Made by a program: the position numbers and the translations under genes. The notes below the pieces were generated by a model. That model ran no database searches. It saw only the letters and a program-made list of their open reading frames with translations, and was not told the origin of the DNA. 64,000 nt of DNA from Purpureocillium takamizusanense (taxonomy: Eukaryota > Ascomycota > Sordariomycetes > Hypocreales > Ophiocordycipitaceae), in assembly GCF_022605165.1 (NCBI RefSeq), contig NC_063075.1, positions 1,860,001 through 1,924,000 on the forward strand. The letters are read 5' to 3'. Each line of letters begins with the position of its first letter. Positions within the stretch are counted from its first letter, which is position 1. Positions 11,562 to 22,164 of this stretch are shown one piece after another.

Positions 11562-14122
11562 TCATGGATACTCGGCAGCTGGCAAAGGTTGAGCATCCAT
11601 CAGAGGAACCCATTTCCGTCCCAGGGAAGGGCCATCGGGGTTGCCAAAGGGTAGCAGCTCTTCCTGCCATCCCAGAGCTGTCCATCTGCCGAGATCTTGC
11701 GGAATTGGGTTGCGGAGACCCACACGGATCGCGTCGGAGTCCGCGATCTGCCCGTTCACAATTGCGTCAACAGCGCGAAGGCGACGCATTTCACGTTCCT
11801 CAACGACGCGCTTGATGACCCGATACCGAGTCTCGCTGGTCGCCCAACCATTGACGTTTCCAGACCCGGACGATTCGAGTATCATCTTGAGCTGCGAAAA
11901 AGGCAGGTTGAGCATGACGCGGGATAGAATAGCATGCGATACGGGTTGAGCCTGCCGCGTTGCCTTTGGCGTCTCAGAATCAGGCTCGACCTGACCGTCC
12001 GATAGCGCCAGGTCACCGAATTGGATGTTTGTGATCTGCTGTGAGCGTCGTCCCTTGACGAGCTGCACGGACGAGCCTCGTGCAATAGGAGGCGTCGGCA
12101 TTTGGTCTGCCTTGCCCGCTGTCGGGGAGAGTGAGAAAAGCGGGTGCGCCGGGAAAAGAGCGTAGCCTTCTGGTGGGTCTGCCGCGGCATCGAGGTTGAA
12201 GCTGGGCGGTAGGTTGTGAACAATGTACGTGACCACTGCGTTCAACAAAGCCCGCGATCCATCACCGTACTTGTACGATTCGCGAGTGCCATTATCAGTG
12301 TGACCGTCGAGCGCGAATTCAAGCCCCTTCTCCATGGTTTGCCACATCAGTAACTGGGTTGCGACCTCGCAACCTCGCCTGAGAACAGGGACCCAGTCCA
12401 AAAGGCTGCCTGCGGCAGCGTATGAGAGGGCAAATTCGAATCGTTCGGAGGCGGAACCGGCCTCGGTCATCTCAGCAGAGTCGAGACCTCGAGGGGGGGG
12501 CATCGGCAGCAGCGGCAGACCATAGAGTCTCTGAACTGCCATATAGAAGGCATCAGAGCGAATCCACTTGTTGCCACTTTCGAGGAGCAAGGTCTGCGAG
12601 GTGGTCTCCGGAGCGTCTGGCTGGGAAACTTGACCGCGAAGCAATTCAGAAAGCTGACGGCTTCTGGCAAATATCATTCGATGCCCAGGGATTCTGACTG
12701 GTCTTGCCCTGTCGTCCGCGTACCGGAGCTCTAGCGTGCAGTCGGCGAGCTCTGGGGAAGCAAACTGTTGTTGCAAGTATCCGACCAGGCCATCAGCATG
12801 ATCGCCATGAGGCATCATAGACGGGTGACCAGCATCGTGCATCATGCGGTAGTCAGGAGGTCCGAACATTCGCGTTTGCGGGGTCTGGGAGCGCATGTCA
12901 TCACCAGGCATGACAACACCATTGCGGAGGTTTCCTGGTGGGAATTGGTTCCCATAGATGCCGCTCTCGTCAGGGTGTCCGGAAGATTGCGAGTCACGGA
13001 AACTGTGGGGTGTCGAGGGGGCAAAGCTGGTTCCGTATGGATGATACTGGTCAATATGTCCATAAGTCATGGCTGGACGGCCATAGTTGTCAAAATTGGC
13101 AGGCTGCATCAAGTCTCCGGCGTACGGCAGCATTGGTGGGAACCCATTGCTCGCAGGCCCCAAGAATCCGGGGTGGCCATCTGGACCAGTCATACCGGGG
13201 GGTGGTGCTATTCCAGCAGAGTGAGGCGGCGCGGGAGAAGAGTGTTGAGAGCCATGGAAGGCTCCAAAATGGATGCTCCCATTGCTGGGGTGCGGTTGGT
13301 GCATATGGTGCGTCCCGCTCGGCGGGTGTGGGCAAGGGCCTCGAGGCGCATCTCCATTCACCATGGCACCCATCGGACGATTACCAGGCTGGAAGGGAGG
13401 GGGCATCTGGTATCGGGTCGGCGAAACGGTTTGGGGAGGTCGAGACTTGGTCAAGTGGACGTCGTACTGCGCGACTGAGAGCGACGTCAGTAATACTGGG
13501 CACAACCTAGCCATTAGACAGGGCAAGCTCACCTGGCTTTGGCGTGTGTCCACTGTTCGCAGACGCAGCCCTCGAGGCGACAGCTGTCTCGGAGCGGCGA
13601 TCAGGGTTGGGCAGCGGGATCGGACCGCTAGCCGCCTGCGCCTCGGCGGAGTCGTGAGCAGACTCGGATTTTGGTTGACTGACTGAAGCAGGAACTGCTA
13701 CGGCAGAAGCAACTAAGGCCGAGATTGCCATCAGCAGACTGTCTATGGCTTGTGAGTTTCATTCGAAAGGCGGGCCTACCCATCTGTTCGTGGCCGTCTG
13801 ACTCCACGGCATGGCTCACGACGCCATTGATCCCAGTCTCCCCCATATTGCCCGGTGATGAATCATCGTCACGCTGCTGCGTTCCCAGACTTGAGGATTG
13901 GTTGGCCGCTTTCACCTGGGCTCCGCCGGGATCCCGCCTTGGGTCCTCTGCGTCGGCAGCCATCCGTCGTGGGGAAGCCGTCTTGGACGCTGCCGCGGCA
14001 GCTGCAGCCGTCGCGGCCTGACGCTTGACGTAGGGCAGCGGCAGGGCAGGCACGACAGGCTTGGCCGGCTGCTTGGGGACCCCAGCCTTGCGAGGCTTGG
14101 AGGAGCCGTTCGGCGGCGCCAT
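11562..14122 (-). CDS. BTB/POZ-like domain protein, uncharacterised
   Basis: Predicted 805-residue protein in three exons: 14122-13780, 13694-13533 and 13474-11562, with consistent phases (1, 1). The ATG gives MAPPNGSSKPRK. The first 380 residues are disordered: an alanine run, then Pro/Gly/His/Met-rich sequence. From about residue 390, 'ELADCTLELRYADDRARPVRIPGHRMIFARSRQL' has the look of the first strands and helix of a BTB/POZ fold, which mediates dimerisation and often recruits Cullin-3 or transcriptional regulators. A mainly helical region follows, ending in a conserved-looking segment (LPFSQLKMILES...). BTB assignment is by pattern only. No other catalytic or DNA-binding motif is visible. 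The partner and pathway are unknown. Confidence 0.7.
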
Positions 14123-15194
14123 GGTGCAGTGCAGGCCCTGCGATGCTGTGCTTGTCAAGGTCAAAAGTCGGTCGCTGGGCGTGGGTCGAGGTCAGGAATC
14201 AGAATAGCGGAAGTCGGCGGCGGTGGGGGTCCCTGTTGTGTGGGTGGGCGTGCGGGCGGAGCTGGCTCTAGAGCTTTCGATGCCAACGCTTTCTCCAGCC
14301 CAAGACAAAGGGACTCACTCGGCAAGGAGCTTTGCGGCCGTCATGCCCAGTCACACGTAACCCTAGGCACGCCTCGGGATGGCTTCCTTGGGGTAACTGG
14401 CAAATGCAACGCCCCACCGCGGGAGAGGCGTGACAGTTGCGCGTACGGTATGATGCTCCCTCGGGGCCAAGTGTCGAGCAATCGATGCAAAGCCTAGGCG
14501 GCAATCTCGCTGCCCGCATCGATGTCGTGGTGCAAAAATAGTTGGCGCCTCCACTGCGTCGCAATTTTTCTACGAACCCAAAGTACTTTGTACCACACCC
14601 TCTCCCACAAGCCGGCACTATGAGACAGCCGGGCCGCCCAGGTCCCCCCGCGAAGCTCCCGTCAGCTGCGCTGAAACAGCACTGTGCCAGTAGTAGATCT
14701 TGTGCCGCCAACCGGCTGATGTTCGGCAGCATCCGCCAGCCACGAGAACCCCGGCCATTGGTCCCACGGCGTGTAGCCTGACTGAGTGGGAGCGCTACCC
14801 GATACTCATTCATGGTTGTTTGTATTCGCGAACTGCCGCTTCTCCAGATTTGATCTCTTCATCCGTAGCACAAGCCGTTGCACAAAGGCCATGCCACTTT
14901 TTTCGTTAGTCTTTGTGGTACAGTGGAACTCCATAGTATTTCGGAGGCTATGACAACTCGTCCCGGCCCTGTTCATGATGCGACATCAGCGAACGCGTCA
15001 GGTGCTCCCGTAATATTTAGCCAAGTCAAGATGTATAATGCTGAGATGCCTAGCAGACAGTAAAGACGCGAGCCTGCCGGTGTATCAAACCAGACCAATG
15101 CAGCACCCCGACAAAGAAATACTGACGCCCAACTTATCTAACAAATGCAACGCTTGTAATTCCTGATCGCACCTGCCCCATTCCTTCTCGTTCC
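14123..15194. other. Intergenic: BTB-gene promoter and UBC6 3' flank
   Basis: The region covers the upstream side of the BTB-like gene and the region after the UBC6 stop codon. I see no conserved coding frame, RNA gene or repeat in it. A C/T-rich stretch near 14230-14300 is compatible with a fungal promoter but is not diagnostic. Confidence 0.4.
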
Positions 15195-16104
15195 TTATGC
15201 AAGACCCTCTCCATGGACGAGCCGTGAGATCAGGACGTAAATAAACACGAGGCCTCCTGCAACTAGCAATTTGTTTCGGTATACCCAACCGCGGCCTGCA
15301 TCCCGTTGTTGTACGACAGCATCCACGACGGCTTGGGCTTGGTTTCCGCTTGAACCAGCAATGCCCAGCTGAGGGCCGCATGACGCGCCATTGTCTCCAT
15401 CTAAGCGGGTGCCCGTGGCAGGATCCAACTTGCTCTTCTTGATCCACTCCCAATTTTCGGCGTCCATTTCTGGCCACTCAGCCCGAAACTTGGCACCTCC
15501 GTCACCCGCCTTTACGTTACCCTTCTGTGCGGGATTCTTGACATGAGAGCCACCGCCAGTGGAGTTCCACCACCTCGATTTGGACGCAAGATATCTTCGC
15601 TCGGCGGTGCTTGTGGACACAGAACCCGTCGTCATCTCATCGCTCGTCATGAAGGATAGGAGGCCAATGAGGATGGTCGAGACCTCCCAAGCAGGGTTGA
15701 AAGACTTGGGGTGGAAATCCGAGATAGAAAGACATAGTCGCGTCGAAGGCTGGAAACGACCCGATGGGGTGTGCATACGAATAGCGGGTGGTGCAAACGG
15801 ATAGTTGGGAGGGAATATGAGTGTGCCCCAGTACTGTCCGCCGTGGTAAGGGGTGTCCTCCGGGCCGGTAATGATATAATGCCACCTGTACCGATTTGTC
15901 AGATAAAGTTACATATGCTAACGAGAGTTGCGCAAGCGTACTCGAGGATGTTGGACTCGGACGGATGCGCAGTGATGTACGGTGGCGGATTCTCGGAGAT
16001 TGTCTTGTATTCGCGGGTCAACTTCAAAAAGGGTCAGCGATGTTTCTGTGGCACGATCCAAAGAATGCTAGGCTTACACGCTTCTGCGCTGCCTTTGTTG
16101 CCAT
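15195..16104 (-). CDS. ubc6: Ubiquitin-conjugating enzyme E2, Ubc6 type (UBE2J2-like), ER tail-anchored
   Basis: Predicted 265 residues in three exons: 16104-16078 (27 bases only), 16021-15942 and 15885-15195, joined in phases 0 and 2. Ubc6 transfers ubiquitin to substrates of ER-associated degradation together with Doa10-type ligases, on the cytosolic face of the ER and inner nuclear envelope. The UBC fold runs from about residue 6 to 150: LTREYKTI, NPPPYITAHP, EWHYIITGPEDTPYHGGQY, FPPNYPFAPPAI, and the active-site region RLCLSISDFHP with the catalytic cysteine at position 87, the same number as in yeast. The HY-I-TGP form in place of HPN is typical of this E2 subgroup. A single C-terminal hydrophobic segment (LLVAGGLVFIYVLI) is the tail anchor. 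It shares a 479-bp divergent promoter with sam50. Confidence 0.93.
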
Positions 16105-16583
16105 TGTGACTGGCGAAGTGGAAGATGTCGCGTGGCGGCTCGCTCAAGTGCGGATCACGCGGTCGCCCAAGGACGCTTGTGGATCGCGAAAGAATGGAGT
16201 GCGAGCAGTTTGAACGGGTCGATAATGCGGATATTTGAACACCGCTGATAGAACGCTTGAAAGAGCACGAGAGACGGAGGAGGCGGGTGCCGTAGTGTGC
16301 GCCTGGACAGGGTTGAGAAAGAGAGGGCAAGTCTAGGGACAACGTCGTCAGCGACATCGACGGATACGGAGGTGAGCGGAGTGGAGCCTGTTCTGATGCC
16401 GTGGCTGAGCTCAGAACATACTAGCCACATAGGACCTGCCCACCCCCGTATAAACGCCACATGCGCCACAGTGGCCTCTCCACCAAGCTGTCGCATCTCT
16501 CCGACCTCTGCCGGCTCGAACCACTCTTTGCGCAATGCCAGGCACCTTCTCGCGCTCAGCAGCCGGGGTGCATCATCTCCAGC
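16105..16583. promoter_or_regulatory. Divergent promoter between ubc6 and sam50
   Basis: The start codons of ubc6 (minus, 16104) and sam50 (plus, 16584) are 479 bases apart with no gene between them, so both 5' UTRs and core promoters must lie here. No clear TATA box is seen. The + strand near 16480-16560 is C/T-rich, as is common just upstream of fungal start codons. Shared regulation is inference. Confidence 0.6.
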
Positions 16584-18318
16584 ATGGCGGAAGACACGAA
16601 ACCACCCACGGCGCAAGTGAGTTCACATCCAAACAGCCCGCAGTTCGGGTGCAATTGCTGATCTTCTGAACGTCGGGGCGGCGACGTTCGATAAGCTCCA
16701 GTCCAATACGCAAGATGTTCTGGACCATGCAAGGTCGACGCCCGAGTTCCAGAATGCAACACACGAGGCAAACAAACGCAGGGTTGCGCAGACGGTATGA
16801 CGGGAGGCTTTTTTCAAGCCGTGACACAGCCTGTTAATACTTGACAGATGGCGGACCAGATGTCCATGCCCATGTCAGTCAGCGAGATTCACGTCCTAGG
16901 CGCAAAGAACATCCGACGCGGATTTCTCGACCCGATATTCAGTCCGTTACTCGCAGATAGCCCGAGCTCTGCAAAAACTGTTGGAGATGTACTTTCCAAA
17001 CTGCAAACCGCCAGCGCCAAACTTTCCGGGTTGCGTAGGTCCCAATCACTCGAACACCCATGATTCGCAGCTGACCGATGCAGAAATCCTGCGTGAGCCT
17101 CCTGAAGTATATCTCTCTCAATCTAGCCAGGTCGATCCGTCGACAGGCCCGTCTGACGTCAATGTCTCCGTCCGCCTCCGAGAGCTGCCCCGATTCAAGC
17201 TACAAACCGGTACGGACGTGGGAAACGGTGAAGGTTCCGCATACGGATCGCTATTATGGCGCAACATGTTCGGTGGCGCAGAAATGCTCACGTTGAATGC
17301 CAAAGCTGGCACACGCACGAGGTCAGCCTACAGTGCCAATCTTAGCGCACCCGTATTGAGTGACCCGGATATGCGCATCTCGCTGGAAGGACTAGCCTCT
17401 GCGGCCGAGAAGCCTTGGGCGTCCCACGAGGAAGTCGTCAAGGGAGGCTCACTACGTTTCTCCTGGCTGAACAGTCTGAGAGATTCGCATTCGATTGAAT
17501 ACTCTGGGGCCTGGCGGCAAGTCACGGGCTTGTCACAAGGCGCCAGCCCTACGGTCCGACAGGACGCTGGCGACACACTGAAAAGTGCGATTAAGCACAC
17601 ATTCTACAGAGAACGGCGCGACAATCCACAGCTCCCACAAGATGGATATATGCTGCGGTCCATGCTGGAGGTCGCAGGCTTTGGCCCATTAGGGGGAGAC
17701 GTTGCGTTCTCCAAGGGCGAACTGGAAATGAGTGGCGCAATGCCGATCTCCTTGCCTGGATCAAACGAGCGTACCGGCATTTCCATTGGCGCCGGTGTCA
17801 GAACCGGATTGCTTTGGCCTTTGCCTCTAGGGTACAACTTGGCTGGCAAGGCGCTTCCAAGTCGAATCAATGATCGCTTCTTGCTCGGCGGGCCAACAGA
17901 CGTCCGTGGATTCAAGCTCGGCGGTCTGGGACCTCATGACGGCCAAGACTCTGTTGGCGGAGACCTGTTCGCTGCAGGAAGCGTGAACGTGCTTCTCCCG
18001 CTGCCATACAAGGGACCGGATTCCGGCCTACGATTCCAAGTCTTTGCCAATGCTGGTCGCTTGGTTGCCCTCCAAGACTCGGAAAAAACCAAGAATTTGG
18101 ACTTGGTGGGCATGAGCCCCGGCGTCGTGGGTGGAGGCATGTTTCGCGCTTTCAAGGACCTCGTGAATGCCGCTCCTACCATGGCAGCGGGCGTGGGACT
18201 TGTCTATGCACACCCGGTGGCAAGGTTTGAATTGAATTTCAGCCTCCCACTGGTGCTCAGAAGAGGCGAGATCGGAACTAAAGGACTTCAACTGGGGGTA
18301 GGAATCAACTTCTTGTAA
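16584..18318 (+). CDS. sam50: Sam50/Tob55, core of the mitochondrial outer-membrane sorting and assembly machinery
   Basis: Predicted 515 residues in four exons: 16584-16616, 16702-16794, 16848-17034 and 17084-18318. Sam50 is the Omp85-family beta-barrel that folds and inserts beta-barrel proteins such as Tom40 and porin into the mitochondrial outer membrane. The N-terminal part up to about residue 140 contains the POTRA-like segment (EIHVLGAKNIRRGFLDPIFSPLL). The barrel follows, with the Omp85 loop-6 signature VRGF in 'DRFLLGGPTDVRGFKLGG' near residue 378. It ends in LQLGVGINFL, a hydrophobic terminal beta-strand typical of this family. The first exon (MAEDTKPPTAQ) was chosen because it starts at an ATG and joins exon 2 in phase 0 through an 85-base GT-AG intron; shorter alternatives would need introns under 30 bases. 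The 5' end is less certain than the rest. Confidence 0.9.
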
Positions 18319-21300
18319 GAGTATTGATAGATAGAGGGTGCCCGCACGGAAACCAAAATTAGACGAGCCTTTGAAACTGTGGCAGCCCCTGTCGTGATCT
18401 GCAAGCTACCTCGATGCCTCAAGTCGACCCAGAATGAAGCCAAGTTTCAATCTTGATACATGTCTCGTGCCGCACGAAAACTTCATGGGCACAAAAGTAG
18501 ATGATATAAGCGCTCGAAACGACGTACCGTGTCGCTACCTATGACCACACGCAGTGGCTTCTCGAATGGATCATATCAGCCGAGACTCGTGCGTCGACAT
18601 TACGATTGCGACTGGGTTTCTCAACGTCAAGAAGCGCAATTGTGCTACTATGCGCGCTCGGAGCACCTAGGCGGTGTTGGTGATCATCGCTTCTTGGGTG
18701 ACGGTGCTATATAGAAGGGAAGACTATCAGCTGCATACGGACTGTATGGGCTCTCCCACTTTGGTTGGTGGGATTAGTAGTCTCCATCGTCTGAAAGCTC
18801 TGACCATCACGTTGTAACAAAGCGAACGATGGCATTCTGGTGCTACAGCGATGATTGAAGCAGGTTAGCAACGACTCCGACCGCTTGCCATGTGAAGACA
18901 TCCGATGAAGGCCAAAGAGGTAATTCGCTTTATAGGTATTCGCAGCAAGCTCTCAGATGTTGTTGCAAAGTCTCAACGGCAAGGCGATCACCCAGGCCGC
19001 TGGCACAGCCAATGCCAGAATACGGGGCGAAGACGCAGACTTATATCCTACTTCGTATTATCCGGCGCCACCTACCGGGCCTCGGCCACTCACAGGGGCA
19101 TCAATTATTTAACCCGACAGCTTGAAGTTGTAGTCGTCCTTTTCATTTCTGCAATGTCCTCGTCAATAACGTGCATCCGCTAAAGGAAGCTTGACAGGTC
19201 CATCGCTGGCTGGCGGCAGGTAGCACGTGCATGAGCCTATGGCAGCAGTGGGTCGGCAGAGGGGCAGGGAGATGAGCGTGAGGTTGACCGTCAGCTTACC
19301 CACCCTCGGCAAGCAGAGTTGAGGTAGATTATAGGTGGATAGATAGGTAGGCGATTGATCCTTGGCAACTTGGTGAGCACGCGGCATGCATGCATGCATG
19401 CACGCACGCCGTAAGCCGCCCGGACTCTGCAGGTGCGTCCTGTTTTGGTGCTTGTTGTCTTGGAGCGACAGCTCGTCTGCGGAGGGATGGGAGGTGAGGG
19501 GTGTGGGGGATTCTACGTTACTTCGTTGTTAAGTTCTGACACGGGCGCCCGTTGTCCAGCTCACGCGCCGCTGGCCAACCGTCTTGATGGGCGGCGCGCA
19601 CTTGGCGGCGGGCTCGCACGCGAGGTCCATCCGGATCGGATCTGGGGAGCGTCGCAACCCGTCCAACCGCCAAAGTCCAAACAGTGACTTAGTACTGCCG
19701 CGCAGGGCTGGACGTGGCGGAGCGGAGCGGATATTGCGGAATTGGCGACCGCCTGCCCCCAGAGCGGCAAGAAGTACAGTGGACCACTGTCAAACCCTGG
19801 GTGCCAGGGATAAGGGGTCCTAATGGACGGGGGACCCTAAATCTGTGGCAGTACCCAGACATTTCTGTGAGCGAAGCCTGATGAGGTGCATATCAAGTGA
19901 CAGACCCCTTTCCTGCATGGGCCAACCCTCGTGAAATCGAGTGCCAACTTGTATGAATCGCTTGGGCGCTGTCACATTTTGACTGAGACTTTTCCTGCGC
20001 CGGGACGATGGCGGCCATGATGTCTGGGCCCATTCAAGTTTTTCTTGGGGGCCACGAATGTCTGGGTCCGACACCAGGACTGTCCGAAGCGAGGCTTACA
20101 GTGAATAAGCGCAGGAGCCAGCACTGGGTCACGGCTGTATATTGCTGTGTTATCGAGCCAAGATACGAATACGCCTGTTCGCATCTCGAAATACATGGTA
20201 GTCAACCGTGATGCGACGACGATAATTTTTCCTGCGGAGCCTGATAATCCACTCTGACGGCCGCCTCCATTTCCCGAAAGTTGGGACGACGGCAACTGCT
20301 CGTGTCACCAACTTGCGCCCGCCACTGCGACAAGAGCAAGCAAAGCACATCTGCACTGATACGTCAGGTAGCACAGACTAGGTAGTACTGGGGTAGGTAC
20401 CTGCTGCACTTGGCGCTACCTACTTACATGCCTACGTCCCTTGCCTTACTACCTACCATGTGCGATGGTGTTGCTCAAAAGTTAGCGCTTTAGGCTTGTG
20501 GACGGGGCTGCGGGATGGCGTTGATGGCGGATGGTGGGGGCGGGTTGTCGGGTTGCTCCAAGACCCCGACAGCTGGCCGGCCGCCTCAGTGTTCGCAGAA
20601 ATGGGTTCTCGGGGCGTATCCACGGCGGCCTGGCCGTCGAAAACATGACCCGCAGAAAAGCGGCCCACCGTGGCAGGCACTCCCTGTGATTCATGATGAG
20701 TCTCGCGGCCCTGGTTTGCGAACATGGGGCATGTGCCGTTGATGAGGGAGACCTTGCTTCGATGAGAGGCAATAAATGCCTTGTGACTCAACATTGCCGA
20801 TGGCGAGCCTCTCATACTGGATCAAATATGCGCGCAACGAGGCTGATGCGACCTCAACTTTCCTTGGGCTGACAATAAAGCTGCTTGCTGCTGCTGCTGC
20901 ATCAGGCGTCTGGGTGAGTACCTTACCTAGGTACTTATGTTAGTAGGTAGCTTGGACATGCCATTCTGCGTGCCTCCTATTGTGCCAACACAATCAGGGT
21001 ACGTAGCGACTCACCGGGAGGGTCAAACATGGCCCCACGTCCCGATGATACCTATCCCAGATGGCCAGGCGACATTCTGGGGATTGACTGGTGGCAGTGC
21101 TGAGGAGGGGATCAACACGAAGCCTCTTTGTGGGCGCCGGCTCCGTCAAGCGTCGGCCAAGGTGGCGGACTTGTTTGCGCACACAACCTTCTGTGTACCT
21201 TCCATCGCACCCAAGGCAAGGCAGGCCAGCCCCCCCCCCCCTTCTCCGCCTCCCACTTGGGAAACCGCATCTTAAAGTAACCTGAGCGGGTCTTCCGATC

Positions 21301-22164
21301 CCTCGCCTCGCACGCGCACTAATACCTAACATTGACGTCCATCGGGGAAGCGGTGACTCGGAGTGGGCGAGCGGTGCGGTGCTGTCGGCGTCTCCCTCCC
21401 TTTTTGTGCACAAGTTTTTCTTGGCCGGGACGTCGCCGGGATCTCACCATCCGAGGACGCTCCCCCCCCACTCGGCGCCGCTGGGACGCCGCTTGGCTCG
21501 AGGAACTAACAACCTACGCCAGCGCCCGTGCAGCGCCCGCGCGGTCGCTAAATTTCCGCCACAGGCGCGCGATGCTGAGTCCGAGGAGTCGCAGGGCCGC
21601 CGACGGGGAGGGTCAAAACGGCAGCGGAAGGGTGCCATGCAGCGTCGTGGTTGGCGAGGCGCCGGGCTTGTATGCTTGGGGTCCGGGAGACCTTTCCCGA
21701 CTCTTCTTAGCCGCACGCACCTCAGTGCGCGCGTGTGCTGAACCGTACTGTACGTGTGACGGCCCGTCACTTCCAAGTTCGCATTCATCGTCCGTTTGAT
21801 TCCACCTCAGGTTTGCTACTTTTATCAATCGCCCCCCCCCTCCCCTTTCGTCACTTACTCCTCCGTCCATTCGTGCGGCCAACTTGAGATCGGGCCTGCT
21901 TGCTTGTCCACCCCACGTCGAGCTGCGGCTGAAACAAGACAGCCGGCTCTCCGTCGCGGACCAGACGCCTATGGTAGGGATCCAGCTTAACACACCATTC
22001 GTGTTACACTCCGAGACTCGAGAGTGTGCTGGGGCTGATGCGAAATAACTAACTAGCGAGGCCACCCGTCCTTTCTCTCTCGCGACATAATCCAGCCTAC
22101 GTCAGCCGCATTGTTCCATCCCAGGCTCATCCCCTCACGCGCATGAGCGGGCATAATCGCCGCC
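18319..22164. other. Gene-free region between sam50 and the ABC transporter
   Basis: In 3.8 kb I find no convincing gene. It holds a GCAT microsatellite (19384-19402), several TAGGTA/TACCTA motifs (near 20382-20460 and 20928-20950), a C-run near 21230 and a C/T-rich stretch (21780-21850) that probably belongs to the transporter promoter. Open frames up to 155 codons exist in the GC-rich part (21.3-21.8 kb) but run on several frames at once, as expected of GC-rich non-coding DNA. Confidence 0.5.
19384..19408. repeat. GCAT/GCAC tetranucleotide microsatellite
   Basis: The sequence is a tandem run of GCAT units degrading into GCAC units at the right side. It lies in non-coding DNA. Confidence 0.9.

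Noticed and set aside
16297..16620. 107-codon plus-strand frame upstream of sam50
   Set aside because: No ATG start, lies in the divergent promoter, and does not splice in phase to the Sam50 exons with an intron of plausible length.
21332..21799. 155-codon plus-strand frame before the ABC transporter
   Set aside because: Several overlapping frames of equal length in GC-rich DNA and no homology pattern.
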